A stretch of DNA of 40,987 bases from Lachnobacterium bovis DSM 14045 (GTDB lineage Bacteria; Bacillota; Clostridia; Lachnospirales; Lachnospiraceae): NCBI RefSeq assembly GCF_900107245.1, contig NZ_FNPG01000029.1, positions 1 to 40,987 of the forward strand. The letters are read 5' to 3'. The translations under genes and the position numbers were made by a program. The notes under the pieces are model-generated. The model was not told the DNA's origin. It searched no databases and saw only the letters and a program-made list of their open reading frames with translations. Positions 1-7,456 of the stretch are shown piece after piece (position 1 is the stretch's first letter; each line of letters begins with the position of its first letter).

Positions 1-19
1 TAAGTGTGGTAAGTGATAT

Positions 20-49
20 TATACTACATGTGCCACGGCGATGGGCACA
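20..49 (+). promoter_or_regulatory. Candidate -10 box and leader hairpin of the tRNA array
   Basis: TATACT at 20-25 is a good -10 hexamer about 50 bases before the first tRNA. Its -35 would fall at or beyond the window edge, so the promoter cannot be confirmed. Just after the expected start, TGTGCC (29-34) pairs with GGCACA (44-49) in a small hairpin. A similar start-proximal hairpin occurs at the tRNA-Leu and rRNA promoters in this window. Confidence 0.4.
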
Positions 50-75
50 AAACGAAAACTTAAAGATAACACTTA

Positions 76-150
76 CGGGGTGTGGCTCAGCTTGGCTAGA
101 GCGCCTGGTTTGGGACCAGGAGGTCGCAGGTTCGAATCCTGTCACCCCGA
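76..150 (+). tRNA. tRNA-Pro(TGG)
   Basis: A full cloverleaf is readable. Acceptor CGGGGTG (76-82) pairs with CACCCCG (143-149), with discriminator A150. The anticodon stem CCTGG/CCAGG encloses loop TTTGGGA, giving anticodon TGG. The T arm carries TTCGAAT. The 3' CCA is not encoded. It is the first of six tRNAs in one array that ends at the terminator at 599-628. Confidence 0.95.
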
Positions 151-154
151 TTCT

Positions 155-225
155 GCGGGTGTAGTTCAATGGTAGAACACCAGCCTTCCAAGCTGGATAC
201 GTGGGTTCGATTCCCATCACCCGCT
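155..225 (+). tRNA. tRNA-Gly(TCC)
   Basis: Acceptor GCGGGTG (155-161) pairs with CACCCGC (218-224), with discriminator T225. The anticodon arm CCAGC-CTTCCAA-GCTGG gives TCC. The 3' CCA is not encoded. Only four bases separate it from tRNA-Pro, so the two are surely cotranscribed and processed from one precursor. Confidence 0.95.
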
Positions 226-244
226 TAACTATAGAAATAGTTAT

Positions 245-318
<74 letters not shown>

Positions 319-337
319 TTTGATACATAGTTATCAT

Positions 338-412
338 GGTGGGTATAGCACAGCTGGTTAGCGCGTCGGATTGTGGTTCCGAAGGTCGTGGGTTCGAACC
401 CCACTTCCCACC
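338..412 (+). tRNA. tRNA-His(GTG)
   Basis: The anticodon arm TCGGA-TTGTGGT-TCCGA gives GTG. The extra G at -1 (338) faces C73 (412), the identity mark of tRNA-His. The acceptor stem has an apparent U-U mismatch at position 6:67 (T344 against T406), while flanking pairs 5:68 and 7:66 are intact. The 3' CCA is not encoded. Confidence 0.93.
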
Positions 413-440
413 TTAGTTACAGGAATGTAACATTAAATAA

Positions 441-512
441 AGGGCTATCGCCAAGCGGTAAGGCACAGGATTTTGATTCCTGCATTCGCTGGTTCGAATC
501 CAGCTAGCCCTG
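441..512 (+). tRNA. tRNA-Gln(TTG)
   Basis: Acceptor AGGGCTA (441-447) pairs with TAGCCCT (505-511), with discriminator G512. The anticodon arm CAGGA-TTTTGAT-TCCTG gives TTG. The 3' CCA is not encoded. The first acceptor pair is A-U, a weak first pair as is usual for tRNA-Gln. Confidence 0.95.
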
Positions 513-518
513 TTATAT

Positions 519-591
519 GGGATATTAGCTCAGTTGGTAGAGCACTTGACTTTTAATCAAGTTGTCCGGGGTTCGAATCCCCGATGTCTCA
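519..591 (+). tRNA. tRNA-Lys(TTT)
   Basis: Acceptor GGGATAT (519-525) pairs with ATGTCTC (584-590) using two G-U pairs, and the discriminator is A591. The anticodon arm CTTGA-CTTTTAA-TCAAG gives TTT. The 3' CCA is not encoded. It is the last tRNA of the array; a terminator starts eight bases further on. Confidence 0.95.
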
Positions 592-598
592 TTTGTCG

Positions 599-628
599 AG
601 TCACGCTGTAGGGTGTGACTTTTTTTTT
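599..628 (+). terminator. Rho-independent terminator of the tRNA array
   Basis: AGTCACGC (599-606) pairs with GTGTGACT (613-620) around a six-base loop, and a run of T residues follows. It closes the six-tRNA transcript and separates it from the protein gene starting at 679. Confidence 0.9.
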
Positions 629-678
629 ACTTGAAAACAGATGACTCATGATGAAAGGCAAAAGTAAGGTGAATAATG

Positions 679-1626
679 ATGGATTGTACAATTTATAACA
701 GTAAGATTGTTTTACAAGATGAAGATGGACAAATAATAGCGGGAATTGAATTTCCAAGAGTAAAGAGTAATGTTTGTAAGATCAATAAAGTTTATAGTGC
801 AAAAGAAAAGAATGGAAAAGACTATATTGATACATTAATGAGAAAAGCGGTAAGACATTTTAGATCTCAGAGAATTGAAGTTTTATTAGATAACAATTAT
901 GCAAAGAGATGGTTTGAAGCACATCCTGAAATGCAGGATGTATTAGCAGCACAGGCATTGAATAATGGTGCTTCTAATAATGCTAAGATAACTAATAAGA
1001 ATACCACAAAAAACAAAAAGAAAACTAAGTATGTTACAAGACATAAAAGAAAATTTGGAAATGGATCAAATGATGATAATTCAGACAATAATAGAGGATT
1101 TGGCTTGAAATCATTAGAAGAGAATGCTGGTAAAACGGCAAATGTTGGATTAAAGCTTGTTTGTAGAGTGCTTCAATTATTATCTGCGGCTGCACTTGTT
1201 GGAGTATGTATATTGTTTAGTTATGTAGCGGTTGGTAAGATTACATATTTTGGTGATCCATTAGATCCAAATAATAAGAGTTCAGTTGCATTCCTATCAG
1301 CTTGTGGTTTGTTTTTAGTATTTTGTCTTATTGAATTTAATTGGATTTTATCAAGACCAAGATTTGCAAACAATGGAAGAGTTGTTAGATTAGATGTAGG
1401 ACGTGGTGTTTTTGTATTTATAGTATTTATTTTAATGGCTTTTACATCTTCATTTATTGTTGATAAGAGCGTTCTACTAGACCAATCTGCAAATATGAAC
1501 GTTAAAAGTATAAAAGATGGTGTCGTCCTATTTATAAAGTGCTATGGAGTGAATTCTGATAATATAACAAAGATATCAGTTGTAGGGTTAATAATGTGCG
1601 TTATTAGAAGATTTATAGGAAGATAA
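679..1626 (+). CDS. GNAT-like (YjdJ/NATD1-type) domain fused to a membrane domain
   Basis: Predicted 315-residue integral membrane protein. Residues 1 to about 92 resemble the short GNAT-related fold of YjdJ/NATD1 proteins: a strand-rich start, then a helix, then the family-like NYAKRWFEAHPEMQDVL block. A very basic Asn/Lys/Arg-rich linker (about 95-130) follows. Three hydrophobic segments come next, around 157-180, 203-226 and 240-264. A short C-terminal region is partly hydrophobic. The typical acetyl-CoA loop RGxGxG is not visible; NGKDYIDTLM occupies that place, so catalysis is uncertain. The start at 679 is preferred over the adjacent ATG at 676 because AAGGTGA (666-672) is better spaced from it. 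The gene sits alone between the tRNA terminator and a convergent terminator. The fold assignment is from sequence memory; substrate and role are unknown. Confidence 0.7.
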   Translation: MDCTIYNSKIVLQDEDGQIIAGIEFPRVKSNVCKINKVYSAKEKNGKDYIDTLMRKAVRHFRSQRIEVLLDNNYAKRWFEAHPEMQDVLAAQALNNGASNNAKITNKNTTKNKKKTKYVTRHKRKFGNGSNDDNSDNNRGFGLKSLEENAGKTANVGLKLVCRVLQLLSAAALVGVCILFSYVAVGKITYFGDPLDPNNKSSVAFLSACGLFLVFCLIEFNWILSRPRFANNGRVVRLDVGRGVFVFIVFILMAFTSSFIVDKSVLLDQSANMNVKSIKDGVVLFIKCYGVNSDNITKISVVGLIMCVIRRFIGR

Positions 1627-1696
1627 CAGTATCAAATAGGTATAAGTAATCGATTATGTTGAAATGTTCAATATTAAGTAATATATAATTATTTAA

Positions 1697-1746
1697 TGCC
1701 CGTGAAGCCTGTATTTATTATTAAGTTGGCTTCATGGGCATTTTTT
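1697..1746 (+). terminator. Terminator between convergent genes
   Basis: A 13-bp stem, 1697-1709 with 1728-1740 (one G-U pair), is followed by six T residues at 1741-1746. It ends the GNAT-like gene. The minus-strand lipoprotein gene ends at 1782, so the hairpin may also serve that strand. Confidence 0.88.
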
Positions 1747-1781
1747 AATTAAATATAGTAACCTTAAATAGGTTAAAAAGA

Positions 1782-2507
1782 TTAATTAGTGGCTTTTTTT
1801 TCAAGTTCTGTAATTAGTTTTATATTTTGTTTTTCGTAAGTATTTAACGATGATTCTTTAAAGTCTTTACTTGGCGTTGTTGGAACGTACCAAAGTCTTG
1901 TAATAAAATAGTTGAATAGTTTTTGATCATCAAAAATATATCCATGTCTGGCAAAGATTTCATTTCTTAATATCTTTAAAACAGTTTTTGAAGCGCCTTT
2001 AAAATCTTCAGCTTTATATAATCTTTCATCAGTGTCAAAAATAGGTGTGATTATAGGTCCAATATCAGTTATTAAGAGTTCTTTCTCACAAAAATCGGTC
2101 ATGACTTTGTTATAGGAATCTTCTGTTGCAAAAGCATTTCTGAGAATACTTTGTTCTTTAAAAAGATTTTCATTTTCATCAATATTTGGATTATTTATGT
2201 CGTATTTTTTGAATTTTTTTAGATCTATTGTAAACTTTGAAGAAATGGAATTTGAGTTTTTGTTAGTTGCTTTGTTGCCTTCTGTTGATTTTTCTGTTAA
2301 TGTTGCAGGACTTGAATCATCATTTTTTGAAGAGTCCTTTTTGAATGAATTTTGCGTAGAAGTGTTATTCTTATTTGATTTTTGCGTGGAATAATGTTTT
2401 GATGTGTTATTTTTTTCAGTTGTTCCATTATTTGAAGAACAACCTAAGATTGATACTAATGTAATACATAGAATGGTACAAATACAAAGATGTTTTTTTG
2501 ACTGCAT
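1782..2507 (-). CDS. YARHG-domain lipoprotein
   Basis: Exported lipoprotein of 241 residues. The N-terminus is a basic stretch plus hydrophobic core ending in lipobox SILGC (Cys23), so it should be lipid-anchored on the outer face of the membrane. Residues about 25-95 are an Asn/Ser/Lys-rich low-complexity linker, as in many Gram-positive lipoproteins. The C-terminal domain contains RNEIFARHGYIF followed by LWYVP and a Tyr/Lys helix, which is the YARHG domain found in extracytoplasmic proteins of uncertain function. The start is set by a strong GGAGGAAAT-type ribosome site just upstream on the minus strand. The gene stands alone, divergent from the opp operon across a 730-base gap. The function is not known from the family. 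Confidence 0.8.
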   Translation of the reverse strand: MQSKKHLCICTILCITLVSILGCSSNNGTTEKNNTSKHYSTQKSNKNNTSTQNSFKKDSSKNDDSSPATLTEKSTEGNKATNKNSNSISSKFTIDLKKFKKYDINNPNIDENENLFKEQSILRNAFATEDSYNKVMTDFCEKELLITDIGPIITPIFDTDERLYKAEDFKGASKTVLKILRNEIFARHGYIFDDQKLFNYFITRLWYVPTTPSKDFKESSLNTYEKQNIKLITELEKKATN

Positions 2508-3044
2508 TTTTATTTCCTCCTCTTTATTAAATAAATGTTATAAAGTTGTTTGTTAAAATCAAATTGAAAAAAGTAAATTGTATATCTTATAGAAAAATTA
2601 TAGCTGCATTCTAAAAAAATACATATTGTTTATTTGTTGCAAGATAACTTTCATAATAATAATATCATATTTTGATAATAAAGATACTAAATGTTTATTT
2701 GTAAAAAACAGTTTCCATCGTAGTGTGAATTATAATTATAACTAATATAAAGAGGCATTATATTAATTAAAAATTATAATAACAAAAATTGTTCGCCGGT
2801 GAAAGACGATTGTACGTGAGAAAAAACAAAAAAATCTAAATTTAATTTTAGGAAACTTTAAATTATATTATGTTCAGTGAAAATAAAAGAATAATTATGG
2901 AAATCTTAAAAAAGCCTTAAAATAAACGTTATTTACACTTGTATACAATAATCTTGAAATACAATAAGGGAAACAAAATGAAAAAAGCGCAATTTTTCAA
3001 GCTTTTTTCGCCTTTTTCTGACTAATTTTTAGTGCTTTAAAATG
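2508..3044. other. AT-rich gap without a recognisable gene
   Basis: No convincing coding region lies here. Visible elements are a promoter-like pair on the plus strand, TTGCAA (2637-2642) and TAATAT (2660-2665) with 17-base spacing. A GC-richer patch occurs around 2791-2821. A perfect 9-bp inverted repeat, GAAAAAAGC (2980-2988) and GCTTTTTTC (3001-3009), is followed by CGCCTTTTT, so it could terminate a plus-strand transcript. Whether any RNA is made between these points is unknown. Confidence 0.4.
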
Positions 3045-3072
3045 TTGACAAAATGAATAATCATAGTATAAT
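3045..3072 (+). promoter_or_regulatory. Sigma-A promoter of the opp operon
   Basis: TTGACA (3045-3050) and TATAAT (3067-3072) are both perfect consensus hexamers, spaced 16 bases apart. Transcription should begin near 3079, giving a leader of about 160 bases before oppB. Confidence 0.88.
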
Positions 3073-3120
3073 AACTTCAGAGAATGATAGTTTTAAATTA
3101 ATAAAATTGGTACAAAGACG

Positions 3121-3155
3121 TACACGGGTACACATTGTGGACCTGTGCATTTTTT
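3121..3155 (+). terminator. Attenuator-like terminator in the opp leader
   Basis: Arms 3121-3129 and 3141-3149 pair with one A-C mismatch and one G-U pair. CAC/GTG pairs again inside, and six T residues follow at 3150-3155. It lies after the consensus opp promoter and about 80 bases before oppB. Transcripts would therefore either stop here as a roughly 77-nt RNA or read through into oppBCDFA. No known riboswitch or T-box motif was recognised. Confidence 0.65.
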
Positions 3156-3237
3156 ATATATTTGTAATCAATAATTTATTTTCTTAAAGCATCGATAAAC
3201 ATTTCAATATATATTAGGAATAGGAGTGAATATATTA

Positions 3238-4146
3238 ATGATTTATACTTTGAAAAGAGTATTACTTGCGATAGTTTCCATTGCTATTGTTAGTGCAATT
3301 ACTTTTTTTGCAATGGAGATGGTTCCAGGCGGTCCATTCAACAAGGAAAAGGCAACAGATCCTGCAACTTTAAAAAAGTTAGAAGAAAGATACGATCTTG
3401 ATAAACCGATACTTGTTCAGTATGGAAAGTATATGGCTAAGTTTTGCAAGGGTGATTTAGGAGTTTCATTAAAAACAGGAAGAGAGATTGCTCCAGATCT
3501 TATGCAGAAATTTAAAATATCTGCTGTACTAGGTGCATGCGCAGCGATAATTGCGATTATAGCTGGAATTGTTTTGGGAAGTATAGCAGCATTAAATAGA
3601 AATAAATTACCAGACAGGCTGATAGTGTTCTTTACGACGTTGGGTACGGCAATGCCATCGTTCGTCTTAGCAACATTGTTGTTATGGTTCTTCTGTCAGG
3701 AATTAAATCTTATACCTGCATGGTCAAAAGATTCACCTAATTATGTATTACCAATAATTGCTTTATGTGTTTATCCAATGGCATACATTACACGTTTAAC
3801 AAAAACAAGTATGTTAGATGTTTTAGGACAAGACTTCATCAGAACAGCAAAAGCAAAGGGTGTTAGAAAAAACAAAATAATTTATGTACATGCCTTAAAG
3901 AATGCATTAATCCCAGTTATTACATATGTTGGACCTATGGTTGCATATATTTTAACAGGATCAATGGTTGTAGAAAATATTTTTACAATCGGTGGTTTAG
4001 GAACAGCGTTTGTTACAGCAATTGTCAACCAGGATTACACTATGATTATGGCTATTACAATATTCTTGGCAATATTGATGGTTGTAGCTAACTTAATCAC
4101 AGATATTGTTTATAAAATGGTTGATCCAAGAATTGAGTTTAATTAA
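3238..4146 (+). CDS. oppB: Oligopeptide ABC transporter permease OppB
   Basis: One of the two membrane subunits of a peptide importer, 302 residues. The N-terminal helix ends in FFAMEMVPGGPF, the conserved P-G-G-P-F signature of OppB/DppB proteins. About six membrane segments follow. The EAA loop that docks on the ATPases reads AKAKGVRKNKIIYVHALKN. I place the start at ATG 3238 rather than GTG 3226, because the TAGGAGTGA ribosome site at 3221-3229 overlaps the GTG and because family members start just before the LKRVL helix. It is the first gene of oppB-oppC-oppD-oppF-oppA. The peptide range (oligo- versus dipeptide) cannot be told from sequence alone. Confidence 0.92.
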   Translation: MIYTLKRVLLAIVSIAIVSAITFFAMEMVPGGPFNKEKATDPATLKKLEERYDLDKPILVQYGKYMAKFCKGDLGVSLKTGREIAPDLMQKFKISAVLGACAAIIAIIAGIVLGSIAALNRNKLPDRLIVFFTTLGTAMPSFVLATLLLWFFCQELNLIPAWSKDSPNYVLPIIALCVYPMAYITRLTKTSMLDVLGQDFIRTAKAKGVRKNKIIYVHALKNALIPVITYVGPMVAYILTGSMVVENIFTIGGLGTAFVTAIVNQDYTMIMAITIFLAILMVVANLITDIVYKMVDPRIEFN

Positions 4147-4193
4147 ACTTTGGTGTAAATTACCGAATTTAGAAAGGATAGGTACAGATTATT

Positions 4194-5273
4194 ATGGAAC
4201 AGTTTAAGAAAAGACAGTTCTTATCTTCACAAATAGATTTAAGTAAATTTAATGCAGACAGCTTTAAAAAGGCAACTGATGAGGAAAAGAAACAGCAAGA
4301 TGTAATGGGTGAGTCTACTACATTCTTTAAAGATGGAATGAAGAGACTTAGAAAGAATCCACTTGCTATGGGAAGTATTATTGTATTACTTTTATTGATT
4401 GTTACTATTTTTGTTGCGCCAATGATTTGCCCATATAAATACTCAGATTTTACAACTGTAAATGGTCGTAGAGATGGTACAGCTACAAATCTTGCACCAT
4501 TTGAATACTCAGAAAGAGAAATGCAATATATGGATAAAACTGGTAAAGATTTATTCCCACATATTTGTGGTACAGATAATTTGGGACGTGACTATTTTAT
4601 CAGAGTTATTTATGGTACAAGAGTTTCGCTTGCAGTTGGTTTTGTTTCGGCATTCATGGTATTGATAATTGGTCTTATATATGGAGCAATTGCGGGATAT
4701 TTTGGTGGAACAATTGATTTGGTTATGATGAGAATTGTAGATATTATTTATTCTCTACCAGATATGCTTATCATTATTCTTTTATCTGTAGTACTTACTC
4801 AGAGATTAGAGCCAATGTTGGCAGGAACTATTTTAGCTAAATTAGGAACTAATATGATTTCAATGTTTTTAGTTTTTGCTCTATTATATTGGGTTGGTAT
4901 GGCAAGATTAATAAGAGGTCAGATTCTTGCAATTAAAAATAATGAATATGTTTTAGCTGCGAGATGTATTGGCACTAAAAACTCAAGAATTTTAAGAAAA
5001 CACATTTTGCCTAACTGCTTATCAGTTATTATTATTACAACAGCATTACAGGTTCCAAGTGCTATTTTCACAGAAAGTTATTTAAGTTTCTTAGGTTTAG
5101 GTATTGCGGCTCCGTTGCCTTCACTTGGAAATCTAGCAAATGATGCACGTTCATCAATTATGTCTTATCCTGAAAGATTAGTTGTTCCTGCTGTTGTGAT
5201 TTGTTTAATTGTATTAGCGCTTAACTTAATCGGTGATGGATTACGTGATGCATTTGATTCAAAATTGAATTAA
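4194..5273 (+). CDS. oppC: Oligopeptide ABC transporter permease OppC
   Basis: Second membrane subunit of the peptide importer, 359 residues. A long cytoplasmic N-terminal region (about 1-55, charged, including RLRKNPLAMGS) precedes the first membrane helix, as usual for OppC. An extracytoplasmic segment follows, with HICGTDNLGRDYF, the conserved GTDxxGRD motif. About five more helices come next. The EAA loop reads AARCIGTKNSRILRKHILPN. It follows oppB by 47 bases with an AGAAAGGATAGG ribosome site upstream. It should pair with OppB to form the channel and contact OppD and OppF inside the cell. Confidence 0.93.
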   Translation: MEQFKKRQFLSSQIDLSKFNADSFKKATDEEKKQQDVMGESTTFFKDGMKRLRKNPLAMGSIIVLLLLIVTIFVAPMICPYKYSDFTTVNGRRDGTATNLAPFEYSEREMQYMDKTGKDLFPHICGTDNLGRDYFIRVIYGTRVSLAVGFVSAFMVLIIGLIYGAIAGYFGGTIDLVMMRIVDIIYSLPDMLIIILLSVVLTQRLEPMLAGTILAKLGTNMISMFLVFALLYWVGMARLIRGQILAIKNNEYVLAARCIGTKNSRILRKHILPNCLSVIIITTALQVPSAIFTESYLSFLGLGIAAPLPSLGNLANDARSSIMSYPERLVVPAVVICLIVLALNLIGDGLRDAFDSKLN

Positions 5274-5287
5274 GGAGATTAGGAAGA

Positions 5288-6304
5288 ATGAGTATGGAAA
5301 ATAAAAATATTTTAGAAGTAAAGGATCTTCACACTAGTTTTTTTACAGACGCAGGTGAAGTATGTGCTGTAAATGGTGTTTCATTTAACCTTCAGCCAGG
5401 TAAAACACTTGGTATTGTAGGTGAGTCTGGTTCAGGAAAATCAGTTACATCATATTCAATTTTAAGAATTTTAGCTGAAGCTGGAAAAATTACTAGTGGA
5501 GAAGTTTTATATAAAGGTGAAGATATAACGAAATGGCCAGAGGATAAAATGCAAAAATTTAGAGGTGAAAAAATCTCTATAATTTTCCAAGATCCTATGA
5601 CAAGTTTAAATCCTGTTTTTACAATTGGATATCAGTTAGAGGAAGCAATTTTATTACATACAGATAAAACAAAAGATGAGGCTACAAAAAGAGCAATTGA
5701 AATGCTTACTTTGGTTGGTGTAAATGAGCCAGTGTCAAGAATGAAACAATATCCACATGAGTTATCTGGTGGTATGAGACAACGTGTAATGATAGCTATG
5801 GCTCTTTGTTGTGAACCAGACATCCTTATTGCGGATGAACCTACGACAGCACTTGATGTTACCATTCAGGCGCAGATTCTTGAATTAATGAAGAAACTTC
5901 AAGATGAAATGGGAATGGCTATTATAATGGTAACTCATGATTTAGGTGTTATTGCTTCTATGTGTGATGAAATCATGGTTATGTATGGTGGAAGAGTGTG
6001 TGAAAGAGGAACAGCTGATGATATCTTCTATAATCCAAGCCATGAATATACAAAAGGTTTATTAAGATCAATTCCAAGAGTAGAAAATATGAATGAAAAG
6101 TTAGTACCAATTGGAGGTACACCAATTAACTTATTGAATATGCCAGAAGGTTGCGCATTTTGTCCAAGATGTGATGAGGCAATGAAGATATGTCTTAAAG
6201 AAAAACCAGATGAATTGAAAATCGGCGAAGGACATTATGCAAGTTGTTGGATGAATATTAAGAAAATGTACGAAGCACAGGAGGACGTAACAAATGAGCA
6301 ATAA
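5288..6304 (+). CDS. oppD: Oligopeptide ABC transporter ATPase OppD
   Basis: Cytoplasmic ATPase of the peptide importer, 338 residues. It has Walker [10 protein letters not shown]-loop [11 protein letters not shown], signature LSGGMRQRV, Walker [13 protein letters not shown] and switch His in VTHDLG. The C-terminal oligopeptide/dipeptide transporter domain carries a cysteine pattern (CAFCPRC, then ICL and SCW near the end), which binds an Fe-S cluster in studied relatives. The start ATG has GGAGATTAGGAAG upstream. It overlaps oppF by 11 bases, so translation is probably coupled and the two ATPases made in step. Confidence 0.95.
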   Translation: MSMENKNILEVKDLHTSFFTDAGEVCAVNGVSFNLQPGKTLGIVGESGSGKSVTSYSILRILAEAGKITSGEVLYKGEDITKWPEDKMQKFRGEKISIIFQDPMTSLNPVFTIGYQLEEAILLHTDKTKDEATKRAIEMLTLVGVNEPVSRMKQYPHELSGGMRQRVMIAMALCCEPDILIADEPTTALDVTIQAQILELMKKLQDEMGMAIIMVTHDLGVIASMCDEIMVMYGGRVCERGTADDIFYNPSHEYTKGLLRSIPRVENMNEKLVPIGGTPINLLNMPEGCAFCPRCDEAMKICLKEKPDELKIGEGHYASCWMNIKKMYEAQEDVTNEQ

Positions 6305-7337
6305 TGACGAATATATTTTAAAGGTCGAACATTTAAAACAATATTTTCCTGTGAAAAAAGGTTTTAAGAAAACAATGCTTAAGGCTGTGGATGATGTTTC
6401 TTTTGCAATTAAGCCAGGTGAAACATTAGGATTAGTAGGTGAGTCTGGTTGTGGTAAAACAACAGTTGGACGTACATTGTTAAGATTATATGAGCCAACA
6501 GCAGGTAAGATTACATTTAATGGTGAAGTTATTTTTGATACTGGTGAACAGTATGACGAAAACGGAAAAATAATCGTTGATGCAAATGGTAAACCTATTT
6601 TAGGTGAAAAAATCAATCATAAGATGTTGCCTTATAGAAAAGAAATGCAGATGGTTTTCCAAGATCCATATTCTTCATTAAATCCTAGAATGACTGTCGA
6701 AGATATTATTGGTGAACCACTAGACGTTCATAAAATGTATGCAACAAAGCAAGAGAGAAGAGACAGAATTCTCGAACTTATGGAAATCGTAGGTCTTAAT
6801 GCTGAGCACGCTATGCGTTATGCGCATGAGTTCTCAGGTGGACAAAGACAAAGAATTGGTATTGCACGTGCACTTGCAGTTAATCCAAAGTTTATTGTTT
6901 GTGATGAGGCCGTATCGGCACTTGATGTATCTATTCAAGCTCAGGTAATTAATATGTTTGAAGAATTACAAGAAAAATTAGGTGTAGCATATTTATTTAT
7001 TGCACATGATTTATTAGTAGTTCGTCATATTTCAGATAGAATTGCAGTTATGTACTTAGGAAAAATAATGGAAATTGCAGATGCTGATGAATTAAATGAA
7101 AATCCAATTCATCCATATACTTTAAGCTTATTATCAGCGGTTCCAATTCCAGATCCAGAAACTGCAAGAAAGAGCAAGAGAATTGTTTTAGAGGGTGATG
7201 TACCAAGCCCATTAAGAATGCCTACAGGTTGTCCATTTAGAACAAGATGTAGATATGCAACAGAAAAATGCGCTATCGAAAGACCAATTTTAACAGATAG
7301 AGGAAATGGTCACATGGTAGCATGTTGGAATAAATAA
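6294..7337 (+). CDS. oppF: Oligopeptide ABC transporter ATPase OppF
   Basis: Second ATPase subunit, 347 residues. It has Walker [10 protein letters not shown]-loop [11 protein letters not shown], signature FSGGQRQRI, Walker [13 protein letters not shown] and switch His in IAHDLL. Asp replaces nothing essential; DEAVSALD is the usual OppF form. A roughly 35-residue insert after the first strands ([14 protein letters not shown] region) looks loop-like. The C-terminal tail has the same cysteine pattern as OppD (CPFRTRC, KC, ACW). Its ribosome site AGGAGG lies inside the end of oppD. The next gene, oppA, is separated by two hairpins. Confidence 0.95.
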   Translation: MSNNDEYILKVEHLKQYFPVKKGFKKTMLKAVDDVSFAIKPGETLGLVGESGCGKTTVGRTLLRLYEPTAGKITFNGEVIFDTGEQYDENGKIIVDANGKPILGEKINHKMLPYRKEMQMVFQDPYSSLNPRMTVEDIIGEPLDVHKMYATKQERRDRILELMEIVGLNAEHAMRYAHEFSGGQRQRIGIARALAVNPKFIVCDEAVSALDVSIQAQVINMFEELQEKLGVAYLFIAHDLLVVRHISDRIAVMYLGKIMEIADADELNENPIHPYTLSLLSAVPIPDPETARKSKRIVLEGDVPSPLRMPTGCPFRTRCRYATEKCAIERPILTDRGNGHMVACWNK

Positions 7338-7353
7338 TTTTTTTAGAATATTA

Positions 7354-7428
7354 TGTTGCTACCTATTTAAAAGGGTAGCAACAGGAAGAGTTATATGATT
7401 TTGTTAACCCACCCATAATAGGGGTTAA
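7354..7428 (+). promoter_or_regulatory. Two intercistronic hairpins between oppF and oppA
   Basis: A perfect 10-bp stem, TGTTGCTACC (7354-7363) with GGTAGCAACA (7374-7383), lacks a T tract, so it looks like an RNA-stability or processing element rather than a strong terminator. A second stem, TTAACCC (7404-7410) with GGGTTAA (7422-7428), ends just before the AGGAGGA ribosome site of oppA. Such elements usually let the binding protein be made in excess over the membrane complex. Confidence 0.6.
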
Positions 7429-7456
7429 AATATAAAAAAAATAGGAGGATTTTATT

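Noticed and set aside
557-757. Minus-strand open frame across tRNA-Lys and the start of the GNAT-like gene
   Set aside because: It overlaps a clear tRNA and terminator and has no ribosome site.
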